Positions 1-8,455 of a stretch of 64,000 bases of DNA are shown in pieces. A program made the translations under genes and the position numbers. Positions within the stretch are counted from its first letter, which is position 1. The number at the start of each line of letters is the position of its first letter. Source of the DNA: Janibacter melonis (GTDB lineage Bacteria; Actinomycetota; Actinomycetes; Actinomycetales; Dermatophilaceae); the NCBI RefSeq assembly GCF_020567375.1, contig NZ_JAJBZM010000002.1, positions 393,036 to 457,035 of the forward strand, written 5' to 3'. The notes under the pieces are model-generated. The model was not told the origin of the DNA. It ran no database searches and saw only the letters and a program-made list of their open reading frames with translations.

Positions 1-84
1 CCCCCCGTGTTCATCCCCTGGCCCGCCCCCTTGCGCCCGCGGGGGTTGGCCAAGGGCCGCGCGGCGGGGGGTCATGGGAGCCCG

Positions 85-102
85 ATTGCCATACCTCGGC
101 GA
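85..102. repeat. 18-bp intergenic repeat, copy A
   Basis: An 18-base stretch (ATTGCCATACCTCGGCGA) is repeated exactly at 37984-38001, where it forms part of one arm of a larger inverted repeat. This copy sits just beyond the dedA stop codon, inside a weak imperfect hairpin (about 78-112) that could help end dedA transcription. No inverted partner is visible here. Function unknown. Confidence 0.6.
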
Positions 103-110
103 GCCGGGGC

Positions 111-767
111 TCAGCGATCGGTGCCGGCCTCGAGGTCGATGTGGTCGTCCGGGTCGTGCGAGCGACGCCGCGAGCGGCGCACGAGGAAGCCGACCCACAC
201 GAGGAAGGTCACGATGATGAGGACGTAGACGACCTTGCTGATCGGGTCGATGTACTGCTCCACGAGGTGGTAGCGGCTGCCCAGCGCGTACCCGGCGCTG
301 ACGAGGGCGGTGTTCCACAGCGCGCTGCCTGCCAGGGTCATGAGGAAGAAGCGCCCCATCGGCATGCGGTCGACACCGGCGGGGATGGAGATGAGGCTGC
401 GGATTCCGGGGATGAGCCGGCCGAAGAAGACCGCCTTGCTCCCGTGCTTGCTGAACCACACGTCGGCCTTGTCGACGTCCGAGACGTCGACGAGCGGCAT
501 CTTCTGGGCGACGAGGCGCAGCCGGTCCATCCCGACGACCGCGCCGATCGCGTACAGCAGGAGCGCGCCGGCGACCGAGCCGAGCGTGGCCCAGGCGATG
601 GCCTCGACGATCGTGTACTCGCCGTTGGCGGCGGTGAACCCCGCGAGCGGCAGGACCACCTCGCTCGGGATCGGCGGGAAGACGTTCTCGAGGAAGATCG
701 CCAGCGCGATCCCCGGACCGCCGACGGACTCCATGACCGAGAGGACCCAGTCGATGAGCTGTTGCAT
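111..767 (-). CDS. DedA family integral membrane protein
   Basis: 218-residue membrane protein of the DedA/SNARE-associated (VTT domain) family, a usual size. The family is linked to membrane homeostasis and, in some members, to undecaprenyl-phosphate or lipid recycling. Seen: the N-terminal FPPIPSE block (about residues 30-36), the GRxxPxxR-type block (about 116-123), and several hydrophobic segments followed by a basic, acidic-tailed C-terminus. The frame is open far upstream, but the ATG at 767 is preferred because it has an AGGGCGG-like ribosome site just before it and matches the family's N-terminus. It is transcribed away from the TrmH gene. Substrate cannot be inferred. Confidence 0.9.
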   Translation of the reverse strand: MQQLIDWVLSVMESVGGPGIALAIFLENVFPPIPSEVVLPLAGFTAANGEYTIVEAIAWATLGSVAGALLLYAIGAVVGMDRLRLVAQKMPLVDVSDVDKADVWFSKHGSKAVFFGRLIPGIRSLISIPAGVDRMPMGRFFLMTLAGSALWNTALVSAGYALGSRYHLVEQYIDPISKVVYVLIIVTFLVWVGFLVRRSRRRSHDPDDHIDLEAGTDR

Positions 768-910
768 GCCGCCCTTCCCGCGGTTGGTGGCCGTCCCGGT
801 CGGGACGGGCCGCGACCCAGGGTAGAGGTCCGGGCCTGGGAGAGCGCTGGACGGACCGCCGGGCGAGGGGGCGAAGGGGGACCCGCCCGCCCCGCGTAGG
901 TTGGGCCCCC

Positions 911-1558
911 GTGAGCGAGGAGCGCGAGGTCGGGGTCGGTCCGTGGCAGGGCCCGTGGCCGCAGGACGACCGTCTCGACCCGGCCCTGCTCGAGGCGGGG
1001 GACCGGCGCAACGTCGTCGACCGCTACCGGTACTGGAGCCATGACGCGATCGTCGCCGACCTCGCGACACGACGTCTCGGCTTCCACGTCGCCATCGAGA
1101 ACTGGGAGCACGACTTCAACATCGGCTCCGTCGTGCGCACGGCGAACGCGCTCGGCGCCGCCGCCTTCCACGTCGTCGGGCGACGCCGGTGGAACAGGCG
1201 GGGCGCGATGGTCACCGACCGCTACCAGGTCGAGCACCACCACGCCGACGCCGAGGCGCTGCACACGTGGGCCCAGACGGCGGGAGAGGGGGGCGCACCC
1301 CTTCGCCTCGTCGCCGTCGACAACGTGCCCGGCGCGCTGCCGCTGGAGACCTACGACCTGCCCCACGGGTGCGTCCTCGTCCTCGGGCAGGAGGGGCCGG
1401 GCATCACCGCGGAGATGCTCGCGGTGTGCGACGACGTCGTCGAGATCGGTCAGCACGGCTCGACCCGCTCGATGAACGCCGGGGCCGCCGCCGCGATCGT
1501 CATGCACGCGTGGGTGCGCCGCCACGTCCACCACCAGCGCCCCGTCGCCTCCGGCTGA
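911..1558 (+). CDS. TrmH/SpoU family RNA methyltransferase
   Basis: 215-residue SPOUT-class 2'-O-ribose methyltransferase. The three SpoU motifs are in order: NxxxxxRTANALG (about 70-82), VLVLGQEGPGI (about 155-165) and IGQHGSTRSMNAGAAAAI (about 179-196). These bind SAM in the trefoil knot and dimerise. The target may be tRNA or rRNA; the sequence does not say which. The GTG at 911 lies 8 nt after TAGGTT (897-902) with no Shine-Dalgarno, so a leaderless mRNA is likely. A strong terminator follows, shared with the convergent proline symporter. Confidence 0.9.
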   Translation: MSEEREVGVGPWQGPWPQDDRLDPALLEAGDRRNVVDRYRYWSHDAIVADLATRRLGFHVAIENWEHDFNIGSVVRTANALGAAAFHVVGRRRWNRRGAMVTDRYQVEHHHADAEALHTWAQTAGEGGAPLRLVAVDNVPGALPLETYDLPHGCVLVLGQEGPGITAEMLAVCDDVVEIGQHGSTRSMNAGAAAAIVMHAWVRRHVHHQRPVASG

Positions 1559-1572
1559 CGGCCCCGTGACGC

Positions 1573-1609
1573 ACGACGCCCTCCCCGGGTGACCCGGGGA
1601 GGGCGTCGT
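1573..1609. terminator. Bidirectional terminator hairpin
   Basis: Perfect 17-bp stem (1573-1589 with 1593-1609) and a 3-nt TGA loop between the stops of the convergent TrmH and putP genes. It has no T-run, as is common in very GC-rich actinobacteria. It could serve both strands. Confidence 0.85.
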
Positions 1610-1623
1610 CGTGAGGTCTGCGC

Positions 1624-3132
1624 TCAGACGGTGACGCGGGGGCGGTCGAGCTCGACCATCATCTGGTCGAACTCCTCGTCGACGCCCGGCTGGTCGGTCG
1701 CCGTGAGGCGGCTGACGACGACGGCGACGAGCAGCGCGGCGAGGAAGCCGGGGACGATCTCGTACATCTCGTCGGAGAGGGCGTCGATGTTGCCCCAGAC
1801 GAAGACGACGACCGCGCCGGTGATCATGCCGGCGAGGGCGCCCATGGCCGTCAGGCGGCGCCAGTACAGCGACAGCAGGACGATCGGGCCGAAGGCGGCG
1901 CCGAAGCCGGCCCACGCGAAGGCGACGAGCTCGAGGATCGCCGAGTCGGAGTCGAGCGCGAGGACGAAGGCGACGAGCGCGACGGCGAGGACGCCGAGGC
2001 GGCCGTACGCGAGGAGACGCTCAGGGCTGGCCTTGCGGCCGGTGAGGTTGACGAGGTCCTCGACGAGGGCCGAGGAGCACACGACGAGCTGGCTGCTCAT
2101 CGTCGACATGATCGCGGCGAGCACCGCGGCCAGGACGAGACCGGCGATGAGCGGGTGGAAGAAGATCTGGCTCAGCAGGAGGAAGACCGTCTCCGGGTCC
2201 TCGATCGGCTTGGCGGGGTCGCCCGCGAAGTACGCGATGCCGATGAGGGCGGTGCCGACGGCGCCGAGGGCGGTGATGACCATCCACGTCGTGCCGACGC
2301 GACGGCCGATCTTGGCCTCGGCCGGGGTGCGCAGCGCCATGAAGCGCACGATGATGTGCGGCTGCCCGAAGTAGCCCAGGCCCCACGCCGCGGTGGAGAT
2401 GATCCCCACGACCCACGCGATCGCGCCGCCGTCGATGCCGGTGAAGAGGTTGAAGGCGTCGGGGTTGACGCTCTCGGCCTGCGCGACGACGTCACCGAGG
2501 TCGCCGAGCTTGACGAGGGCGACGACCGGCACCGCGACGAGCGCGGCGAACATCAGCAGGCCCTGGGCGACGTCGGTGAGCGTGGCGCCGAGGAAGCCGC
2601 CGAAGAGCGTGTAGGCGAGGGTGATCACTGCGACGAGGACCATCCCGCTGAGGTAGCCCCAGCCGAAGGAGCTCTCGAAGAACTTGCCGGCGGCGACCAT
2701 GCCCGAGGACACGTAGAAGGTGAAGAAGACGAGGATGACGAGGGCGGCGACGACGCGCAGCAGCCGCGTCGTGTCGCGCGTGCGGCGCTCGAAGAAGCTC
2801 GGGATCGTGATCGAGTCGCCGGCGATCTCGGTGTAGGCGCGCAGCCGGGGCGCGACGAAGGTCCAGTTGAGGTAGGCGCCGATGGTCAGGCCGATGGCGA
2901 TCCATGCCTCGATGAGCCCCGAGGTGTAGATGGCTCCGGGCAGACCCATGAGCAGCCAGCCGGACATGTCCGAGGCGTTCGCGGACAGGGCGGCGACCGA
3001 GGGGCGCAGCCCGCGCTCGGCGAGCATGTAGCCGTCGATGTTCCGCGTGCGGGTGTAGGCGTAGTAGCCGATGCTCAGCATCGCGGCGAAGTAGATCGCG
3101 ATGGCGATGAGCTGGTATGTCGTCTCTGACAC
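1624..3132 (-). CDS. putP: Sodium/proline symporter
   Basis: 502-residue sodium:solute symporter (SSS family), normal length for PutP, which imports proline with Na+ for nutrition or osmoprotection. Seen: about 12-13 hydrophobic segments. Characteristic PutP blocks include SANASDMSGWLLMGLPGA near residues 51-68 and a central GQPHIIVRFMALR stretch. Conserved small/polar residues in the first helices fit the Na+ site. GTG at 3132 is the start, with a GAAGGGC-like ribosome site upstream. It is divergent from the LuxR gene at 3384 across about 250 bp, so regulation by that neighbour is possible but unproven. Confidence 0.9.
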   Translation of the reverse strand: MSETTYQLIAIAIYFAAMLSIGYYAYTRTRNIDGYMLAERGLRPSVAALSANASDMSGWLLMGLPGAIYTSGLIEAWIAIGLTIGAYLNWTFVAPRLRAYTEIAGDSITIPSFFERRTRDTTRLLRVVAALVILVFFTFYVSSGMVAAGKFFESSFGWGYLSGMVLVAVITLAYTLFGGFLGATLTDVAQGLLMFAALVAVPVVALVKLGDLGDVVAQAESVNPDAFNLFTGIDGGAIAWVVGIISTAAWGLGYFGQPHIIVRFMALRTPAEAKIGRRVGTTWMVITALGAVGTALIGIAYFAGDPAKPIEDPETVFLLLSQIFFHPLIAGLVLAAVLAAIMSTMSSQLVVCSSALVEDLVNLTGRKASPERLLAYGRLGVLAVALVAFVLALDSDSAILELVAFAWAGFGAAFGPIVLLSLYWRRLTAMGALAGMITGAVVVFVWGNIDALSDEMYEIVPGFLAALLVAVVVSRLTATDQPGVDEEFDQMMVELDRPRVTV

Positions 3133-3383
3133 GAGGTCGTGCCCTTCTGGTGTGTGGCGTGGCCGTCGCAGGGGATCGCGGCGGGTGGCACCCTACCCAC
3201 GACTCCCCTTATCACACCAAACCGCCCGAAGGGGGAGATACGTGACGAACTCGCGGCGACCCCTTCGCGACCTCTCGGTGGACGGGATCGCGGGTGCCGC
3301 ACGCGGTCACGGGTCGCACGCCGGTGGGATGCTGGGCGGAGGCGGGCCGCGGAGGGGTGGCCCCGGCCCGGAGGGGGCCGTCG

Positions 3384-4205
3384 ATGGTGGCCGACCCGTA
3401 CGCCCGGCGCGCCGCGCTGGTGCGCGAGACCGCTGAGATCGCCCACGCCGTCGTCGACGGCGACGACGTCGGGCCCGACCTCCTGGCCCTGCTCGCGCGG
3501 CACGTCGGCGCCGACACGACGACCCTGTCGGTCGACCTCGGCCTCGACCTCGTGCACCCGGTGCCGCGGGTCCTCGTGCACGGCGACGACCTCACCGAGA
3601 CCGAGCGTGCGCGGTGGCGGGAGCTGCTCCCGACCCACCCCTACGCCCGGTACCTCGCGAGCCGGCCGACGCTGACCACCCGGATGACCGAGTGCGTCGT
3701 GCCCGAGGACGTCTGGGGGTCGCAGGTCTACGAGGAGCTGCTCGCGCCGCGCGGGATGCGCTACCAGGCAGCCGCGACGCTCGGGAGCGGGCCGACGACG
3801 ATGACGCTGGTGTGCCTGTGGCGCCAGACCCACGACTTCGACGACGCGGCGCTCGAGGTCGTCGAGGGGGTGCGGGCCGCCGTGCACGACGCCGTGCTCC
3901 TGCGCCGCCGCCTCGTCGGCCTCGCCGACCCGGCGCAGCCGCGCTCGGACTGGTCGGGCGGGCCGGACGAGGTGCGGCTGACCCCGCGCCAGCTCGAGGT
4001 CGTCGTCCTCGTCGCCCGTGGGCTGACGAACGCGCAGATCGGTCGCAGGCTGTCGATCTCGGAGCGCACCGTGCGCAAGCACGTCGAGGACCTCTTCGAG
4101 CGGGTCGGGTGCGCGAGCCGCTCGCAGCTCGCGGCGTGGTGGAGCCGAGGTGGCGCATTCGCCACCTCGACCGATCCTCCTGCGGCGCCGATCCTGGAGC
4201 CCTGA
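3384..4205 (+). CDS. LuxR-family HTH transcriptional regulator
   Basis: 273-residue regulator. The C-terminal LuxR/NarL-type winged-helix region (about residues 200-255) contains LTPRQLEVVVLVARGLTNAQIG and the recognition stretch RLSISERTVRKHVEDLFERVG. The N-terminal ~190 residues have no receiver phospho-acceptor pattern and look like a GAF/sensor-type domain that I cannot name. The frame opens earlier, but ATG 3384 is preceded by GGAGGGGG at 3370-3377, an excellent ribosome site. It is divergent from putP, a candidate target. Confident as a LuxR-type regulator; ligand and targets unknown. Confidence 0.85.
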   Translation: MVADPYARRAALVRETAEIAHAVVDGDDVGPDLLALLARHVGADTTTLSVDLGLDLVHPVPRVLVHGDDLTETERARWRELLPTHPYARYLASRPTLTTRMTECVVPEDVWGSQVYEELLAPRGMRYQAAATLGSGPTTMTLVCLWRQTHDFDDAALEVVEGVRAAVHDAVLLRRRLVGLADPAQPRSDWSGGPDEVRLTPRQLEVVVLVARGLTNAQIGRRLSISERTVRKHVEDLFERVGCASRSQLAAWWSRGGAFATSTDPPAAPILEP

Positions 4206-4307
4206 CCGTGTGGGCGAGCACAGGGGGCTCACTCGTGCGGCCAGGGCAGGCGACGAGGGCATGACCGCGGAGGGGTTCGACGGCCGGCCGACGCCGTACC
4301 GCCGCGC

Positions 4308-4339
4308 GCGCCGGTGCCGTCACACGACGGCACCGGCGC
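4308..4339. terminator. Bidirectional terminator hairpin
   Basis: Perfect 14-bp stem (4308-4321 with 4326-4339) and a 4-nt ACAC loop, lying between the stop codons of the convergent LuxR and acyltransferase genes. Confidence 0.8.
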
Positions 4340-4369
4340 TCTGCGTGGTCTGCCCGGGTCGCGGTCGGC

Positions 4370-5668
4370 TCAGATCCCGGCCCGCCGGCGAAGGGGGATC
4401 ACCCGCGTCGCGACGAGCCCGGCGACGGGCAGCAGGGGCCACACCCACTGGACGCCGTCGTCACCGACGATCCCCGACCTCGCCATGACGGCGAGCCCGC
4501 CGCAGACGGCGACCGTCGCGAGGAGCGGCTGCCAGGTGCGCGGGGCGGGCCGCGTCTCGGCCGGCGGGTCCTCGAGCCGCCCGAGCCCGGCGACGAGGGC
4601 GAAGGTCACCGCGGCGAGCACGGCGACCCAGACCGGACGGGTCTGCCACCACTGCGCCGTGCCCGGATCGATGTCCATCCCCGGCCCGCCGAGGAGCACG
4701 CCGACCCCGACGACGACGACCATCGCCGTGAGGTGCCACAGGTAGAGCGTCATGATCCGGGCGTTGACCGCGACCGTCGCCGTCCACGGCCCGCGACGCT
4801 GCAGCCAGCGCTGCAGCGGGGCCTCGGCGAGCAGGGCGAGCCCGATCTGGGCCATGCCGAGCAGAGCCATCGTGATGCGCGTCGGGTAGGAGTTCTCGAC
4901 CTCGCCGCCGATGCCGATCATCGACAGCGGGTAGGGCCCGAGCGCGACGAGGGTCGTCACGCCGACGAGCCCGACGAGCGAGAGGCCGAGCCGGCGGCCG
5001 GTGCCGTCGAGGCGCCCGTCGCGCCAGGCGTAGCCGAGCTGGTGCACCGTCGCCCAGACGACGAGGTAGTTGACGAAGCCGACGAGCACCTGACCGGTGC
5101 TGATCGAGACGTAGTCGACGAGTCCCCCGAGCGTCAGACCGCCGAGCACGCTCCACCAGCCGAGGCGCTCCCACAGCCGCAGGGTCACCGGGGTGACGGC
5201 GACGACGAGGACGTAGGCCGCGAGGAACCACGTCGGCACGAGCGCCGTCTGCGACGCGGTGCGCAGCAGGTCGGCGGGCACCCCGGCGGCGTGCGCGACG
5301 CTCACCATGACGAGCCAGGTGAGGAGCAGGGGCACGACCGGGGTCATGAGGCGCCGCAGCCGGGCCCGCTGCCACCCGGCCCAGGTCGCCCCCTTCGCCC
5401 GCGCGGAGCGCCACGACGTGGCGTTCGCGTAGCCGCCGACGAGGAAGAAGAGGGGCATGACCTGGAAGACCCAGGTGAGCCCCTGGAGGACCGGCACCCG
5501 CTCGAGGGTGTTGACGAGGCTGACGTCGCCGCCGCGGACGACGACCGCTGCCATGAGCCAGTGACCGAGGACGACGACCGTGATGGCGACGGCCCGGTAG
5601 AGATCGACGACCCGGTTGCGGGTCTGCGGCGTCGCCTCGACGAGGCGGCTGACGGTGTGCGTGGTCAT
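4370..5668 (-). CDS. Membrane acyltransferase family 3 protein
   Basis: 432-residue polytopic protein of the acyltransferase-3 (OafA/NodX-like) family, which O-acylates sugars or other membrane-proximal acceptors. Seen: an N-terminal RVVDLYRAVAITVVVLGHW block with the catalytic-type His, the PLFFLVGGYANATSW block, then about ten hydrophobic helices. There is no C-terminal SGNH domain, unlike the gene at 57426. ATG at 5668 has a GAGGGC ribosome site. It is divergent from the LysE exporter. The acceptor is unknown and it is not close to the polysaccharide locus. Confidence 0.82.
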   Translation of the reverse strand: MTTHTVSRLVEATPQTRNRVVDLYRAVAITVVVLGHWLMAAVVVRGGDVSLVNTLERVPVLQGLTWVFQVMPLFFLVGGYANATSWRSARAKGATWAGWQRARLRRLMTPVVPLLLTWLVMVSVAHAAGVPADLLRTASQTALVPTWFLAAYVLVVAVTPVTLRLWERLGWWSVLGGLTLGGLVDYVSISTGQVLVGFVNYLVVWATVHQLGYAWRDGRLDGTGRRLGLSLVGLVGVTTLVALGPYPLSMIGIGGEVENSYPTRITMALLGMAQIGLALLAEAPLQRWLQRRGPWTATVAVNARIMTLYLWHLTAMVVVVGVGVLLGGPGMDIDPGTAQWWQTRPVWVAVLAAVTFALVAGLGRLEDPPAETRPAPRTWQPLLATVAVCGGLAVMARSGIVGDDGVQWVWPLLPVAGLVATRVIPLRRRAGI

Positions 5669-5762
5669 GCCCTCGAGCCTGGCGAAGGGGGACCCGCCCC
5701 GCCTGAGTCCGAATACCTGACATCTCTGGTGCGGCGGGCTCGTGCGGCCCTACGCTCCGTCG

Positions 5763-6383
5763 GTGAGCCAGTACCTGTCCTTCGTCGCCTTCGCCGCGCT
5801 CGTCGCCCTCGCGCCGGGGCCGGACACCTTCCTCACCCTGCGCAACACCGTCGTCGGCGGTCGGGGTCGGGGGACGTGGACGGCGATCGGCATCTGCCTC
5901 GCCGGCACCGTGCAGGGGCTGCTCGCCGCCGCCGGTCTCGGCGCGGTCATCGCCCACGCCGAGCCGGTCTTCGAGGCGATCCGCTGGGCGGGCGTCGCCT
6001 ACCTCGTCTACCTCGGCTCGGTCGCGATCCGCGCGGCCCTGCGCCGCGGCGAGGGCTGGCAGGTCGAGGGGCTGCGCCCGCGCGCCCGCCGGCCGTGGCG
6101 CGAGCTGCGCTCGGGATTCCTCAGCAACATCACCAACCCCAAGGTGCTGATGTTCAACCTCGCCGTGCTGCCGCAGTTCGTCGGCGCGAAGGCCTCGGCG
6201 CTCACCTTCGCGATCTACGCGATGACCCTCGTCGCGCTCGGGGCGGTCGTCCTGCTCGGCGTCGTCCTCGCGGCCGACCGGGCGAAGGGGGCGCTGCAGC
6301 GCTCCCGGGTGCGCCGCGGCGTCGACGGTGGCACCGGTGTCGTCATGCTCGGCTTCGCCGGCGCTCTCGCCATGGAGGCCTGA
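5763..6383 (+). CDS. LysE/RhtB-type amino-acid exporter
   Basis: 206-residue inner-membrane exporter of the LysE/RhtB family, which expels amino acids or derivatives. Seen: ALAPGPDTFLTLRNTV near the N-terminus (family signature LxPGP), about six hydrophobic segments, and a conserved FLSNITNPKVLMFNLAVLPQF block in the middle. GTG at 5763 is chosen because TACGCT (5751-5756) ends 6 nt before it, typical of leaderless transcripts, and no Shine-Dalgarno is present. The last 41 bp overlap the end of the convergent gene at 6343-7821. Confidence 0.87.
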   Translation: MSQYLSFVAFAALVALAPGPDTFLTLRNTVVGGRGRGTWTAIGICLAGTVQGLLAAAGLGAVIAHAEPVFEAIRWAGVAYLVYLGSVAIRAALRRGEGWQVEGLRPRARRPWRELRSGFLSNITNPKVLMFNLAVLPQFVGAKASALTFAIYAMTLVALGAVVLLGVVLAADRAKGALQRSRVRRGVDGGTGVVMLGFAGALAMEA

Positions 6384-7821
6384 CCGGGCGAGAGTCGTTG
6401 CTCAGGACCCACCACACGACGAGCACCGATGCGACGGCGATGAGGACAGACCACCACGGGTGCCAGGCGATGGCTGCGTCCCAGGTGCCGAAGGGCGAAC
6501 GGCTCGCCCGCCCCTGTGCGTAGACCTCGGGGGCGATGACGTAGGTCCCGCCGAGCGAGGGGTCGACGACGGTGAGGGTGCGTCGCTGCGTGACGTCGGC
6601 CGGGTCACCGAGCCACACGTGGCCTGCACCGGAGCTGCCGACGACCGCCATGGAGTCGCCGACGTCGTAGATCTGCCCGTACCACGTGTCGTCCTCGCCG
6701 GTCGAGCGCTCGGTATGACGGCAGCACTCCAGCGTCCCGCGCTCGCCGGTCCGGGTGAGGTCGCGGTAGATGCTCCAGCGCGAGATCTTCGAGGCGTTGG
6801 TGGCGACGGCGAGGGACCCGTCGTAGACGGTGACCTTCGGTGAGCCGTACCCGCCGTTGCCGTAGCCGGACGTGTCCTTGCCCGGCTGGTGCGGCAGGTG
6901 GGTCATCCGTCCCGTCGCGGCGTCGGCCTGCGTGGGCCATACCGCCCGGCTGCGAGCCGAGAGCGTCGCGAGGAGCACCGTGTCGTCGTCGGTCCACCCG
7001 GCGAGGAAGACCGTCCTCGATCCCTTCGCATACCGCTCGTGCGACGCGTTGGTGATCGCACTCCGGATCGCGCCGTCCGCCCCGACGACGGCGAGGCCCC
7101 CGCTGTCACCGAGCCGGACGGCGACACTGCTGGCGTCCGGGCTCCATGCGAGGTCGTACAGGTCGTACCTCAGACCGATCCGTCGGCCCTCGACGACGTG
7201 GTGCTCACCGGTCGAGAGGTCGTGGATGTGGAGGTCATAGCTCGAATCCCTCGACATCGAGTCCGAGAGGACCGTCGCGGTGTGGCGCACGGCGGCGATC
7301 TTCGTCCCGTCGGGGGAGAGCGCGACGGGATCGAGGATCTCGCTGGCCTGGTCGGGCCGGAGGTCCCCGGCGGGGATGACGTCGTCGAGGCTGCGCAGCT
7401 CGCCGCTCGGCAGCACGGCCTGCCAAGAGCTCCCGCCGTTGACCACCGGGTAGCCGATCGGGGCGTCGTCCGCCGCGGCGGCCTCGTCGTCCACACCCAC
7501 CGAGATGAGCCCCGCGACCGGGCCGGAGCGCAGGGGCAGCTGGGGCGGGTCGGCCTGGAAGCGGACCCGCTCGGGGTACCCGACCGGCCCGGTCGGCGCC
7601 GCCGGCAGGGTGTCGACCCGCGACACCCCGCCGAAGGAGACCCACGCGAGGAGCACGGTGACCGCGGCCGCGGCGAGCAGCGCGACCGAGCGGCGGCTCA
7701 GCGAGCGACGACGCTCTACCCGCGCCGTGGACCAGGCGCTCTCGGCGAGCCCGCCCGGCACGTCCTCGGGCACGATGTCGTCGGCGAGCTCGGCGAGCGC
7801 GTCGTGCAGCGAGGTGCTCAT
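6343..7821 (-). CDS. Membrane beta-propeller protein, putative anti-sigma partner
   Basis: 492 residues. Seen: a short N-terminal cytoplasmic part, a hydrophobic helix at about residues 44-65 after a basic RRRSLSRR stretch, a long predicted extracytoplasmic region, and a second hydrophobic helix about 25 residues before the basic C-terminus. The outer region has repeated beta-propeller-like strands such as LAWSPDASSVAVRLGD. The start ATG overlaps the stop of the upstream ECF sigma gene (ATGA), so the two are translationally coupled. This layout suggests a sensor or anti-sigma role, but no recognised anti-sigma motif (for example a zinc HxxxCxxC) is visible. Convergent overlap with the LysE gene. 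Confidence 0.75.
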   Translation of the reverse strand: MSTSLHDALAELADDIVPEDVPGGLAESAWSTARVERRRSLSRRSVALLAAAAVTVLLAWVSFGGVSRVDTLPAAPTGPVGYPERVRFQADPPQLPLRSGPVAGLISVGVDDEAAAADDAPIGYPVVNGGSSWQAVLPSGELRSLDDVIPAGDLRPDQASEILDPVALSPDGTKIAAVRHTATVLSDSMSRDSSYDLHIHDLSTGEHHVVEGRRIGLRYDLYDLAWSPDASSVAVRLGDSGGLAVVGADGAIRSAITNASHERYAKGSRTVFLAGWTDDDTVLLATLSARSRAVWPTQADAATGRMTHLPHQPGKDTSGYGNGGYGSPKVTVYDGSLAVATNASKISRWSIYRDLTRTGERGTLECCRHTERSTGEDDTWYGQIYDVGDSMAVVGSSGAGHVWLGDPADVTQRRTLTVVDPSLGGTYVIAPEVYAQGRASRSPFGTWDAAIAWHPWWSVLIAVASVLVVWWVLSNDSRPVRPPWRERRRSRA

Positions 7822-8342
7822 CGCCGCACCTCCTCACGGTCGAAGGTCTGCGCCAGCTCGGGCGCGAGCGTACGCAGCCGGGCCAGCGCGTGCCGGGTCT
7901 GAGACTTCACGGTGCTCGTCGAGCAGCCGAGCACCCGCGCGGTCTCGACCTCGGTGTGCTGCTCGTAGAAGCGCAGCACCAGCACGGCCCGCTGGCGCGG
8001 TGTCAGCCGGGCGAGCGCGTCAGCGAGGGTGAGCCGGGCAGCGGCCTCGGAGTACGCGTCACCCTCGAGCGGGGTGTGCTCGCTCGGCTCGCCGACGACC
8101 CTCGGGCGCACCGAGCGCCGTCGCCAGCCGTCGATCGCTCGGGTGTGCAGGGCCGTGCGGACGTAGGCCTCGGGGTTGCCCTCGCGGGCCACCCGTCTCC
8201 AGTGCCGGGCGAGGGCGACGAGCGCCTCCTGCAGCAGGTCCTCGGCGTCGGCGCGGTCGCCCGTCAGCAGGTAGGCCGTGCGCAGCAGCGCCGTCGACCG
8301 CTCGCGGACGAAGGCGGTGAACGCCTCCTGGTCCTGCTCCAT
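7818..8342 (-). CDS. ECF sigma factor, SigE-like family
   Basis: 174-residue ECF RNA polymerase sigma factor. Region 2 is seen in TAYLLTGDRADAEDLLQEALVALARHW. Region 4 is seen in LTPRQRAVLVLRFYEQHTEVETARVLGCSTSTVKSQTRHALARL. It resembles the SigE-like group common in actinobacteria. ATG 8342 is preferred over the GTG two codons upstream, because AAGGGG lies 6 nt before the ATG. It is coupled by a 4-bp overlap to the downstream membrane propeller gene, which probably controls it. Promoter specificity cannot be read from the window. Confidence 0.9.
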   Translation of the reverse strand: MEQDQEAFTAFVRERSTALLRTAYLLTGDRADAEDLLQEALVALARHWRRVAREGNPEAYVRTALHTRAIDGWRRRSVRPRVVGEPSEHTPLEGDAYSEAAARLTLADALARLTPRQRAVLVLRFYEQHTEVETARVLGCSTSTVKSQTRHALARLRTLAPELAQTFDREEVRR

Positions 8343-8455
8343 CGACACCCCTTCGCCCCTGACCCAGTCACCCTCTCACCGGGTCAGACGCACGGCACCT
8401 CGATCCGGGTGGATGCGGCGCTCGCTCGATCCGGGCGAAGGTGGAGGATGACCCC

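Noticed and set aside
78-112. Hairpin at the window's left end as a firm dedA terminator
   Set aside because: The stem is short, bulged and overlaps the stop codon; it is mentioned only with the repeat.
4733-6523. Long open frames antisense to known genes, e.g. 4733-6523, 23224-25380, 25547-27871, 29024-31372 and 57123-59762
   Set aside because: They are compositional shadows: high GC leaves few stops in the alternative frames. Their translations are low-complexity Arg/Gly/Ala/Asp strings, and the opposite strand carries clear conserved genes.
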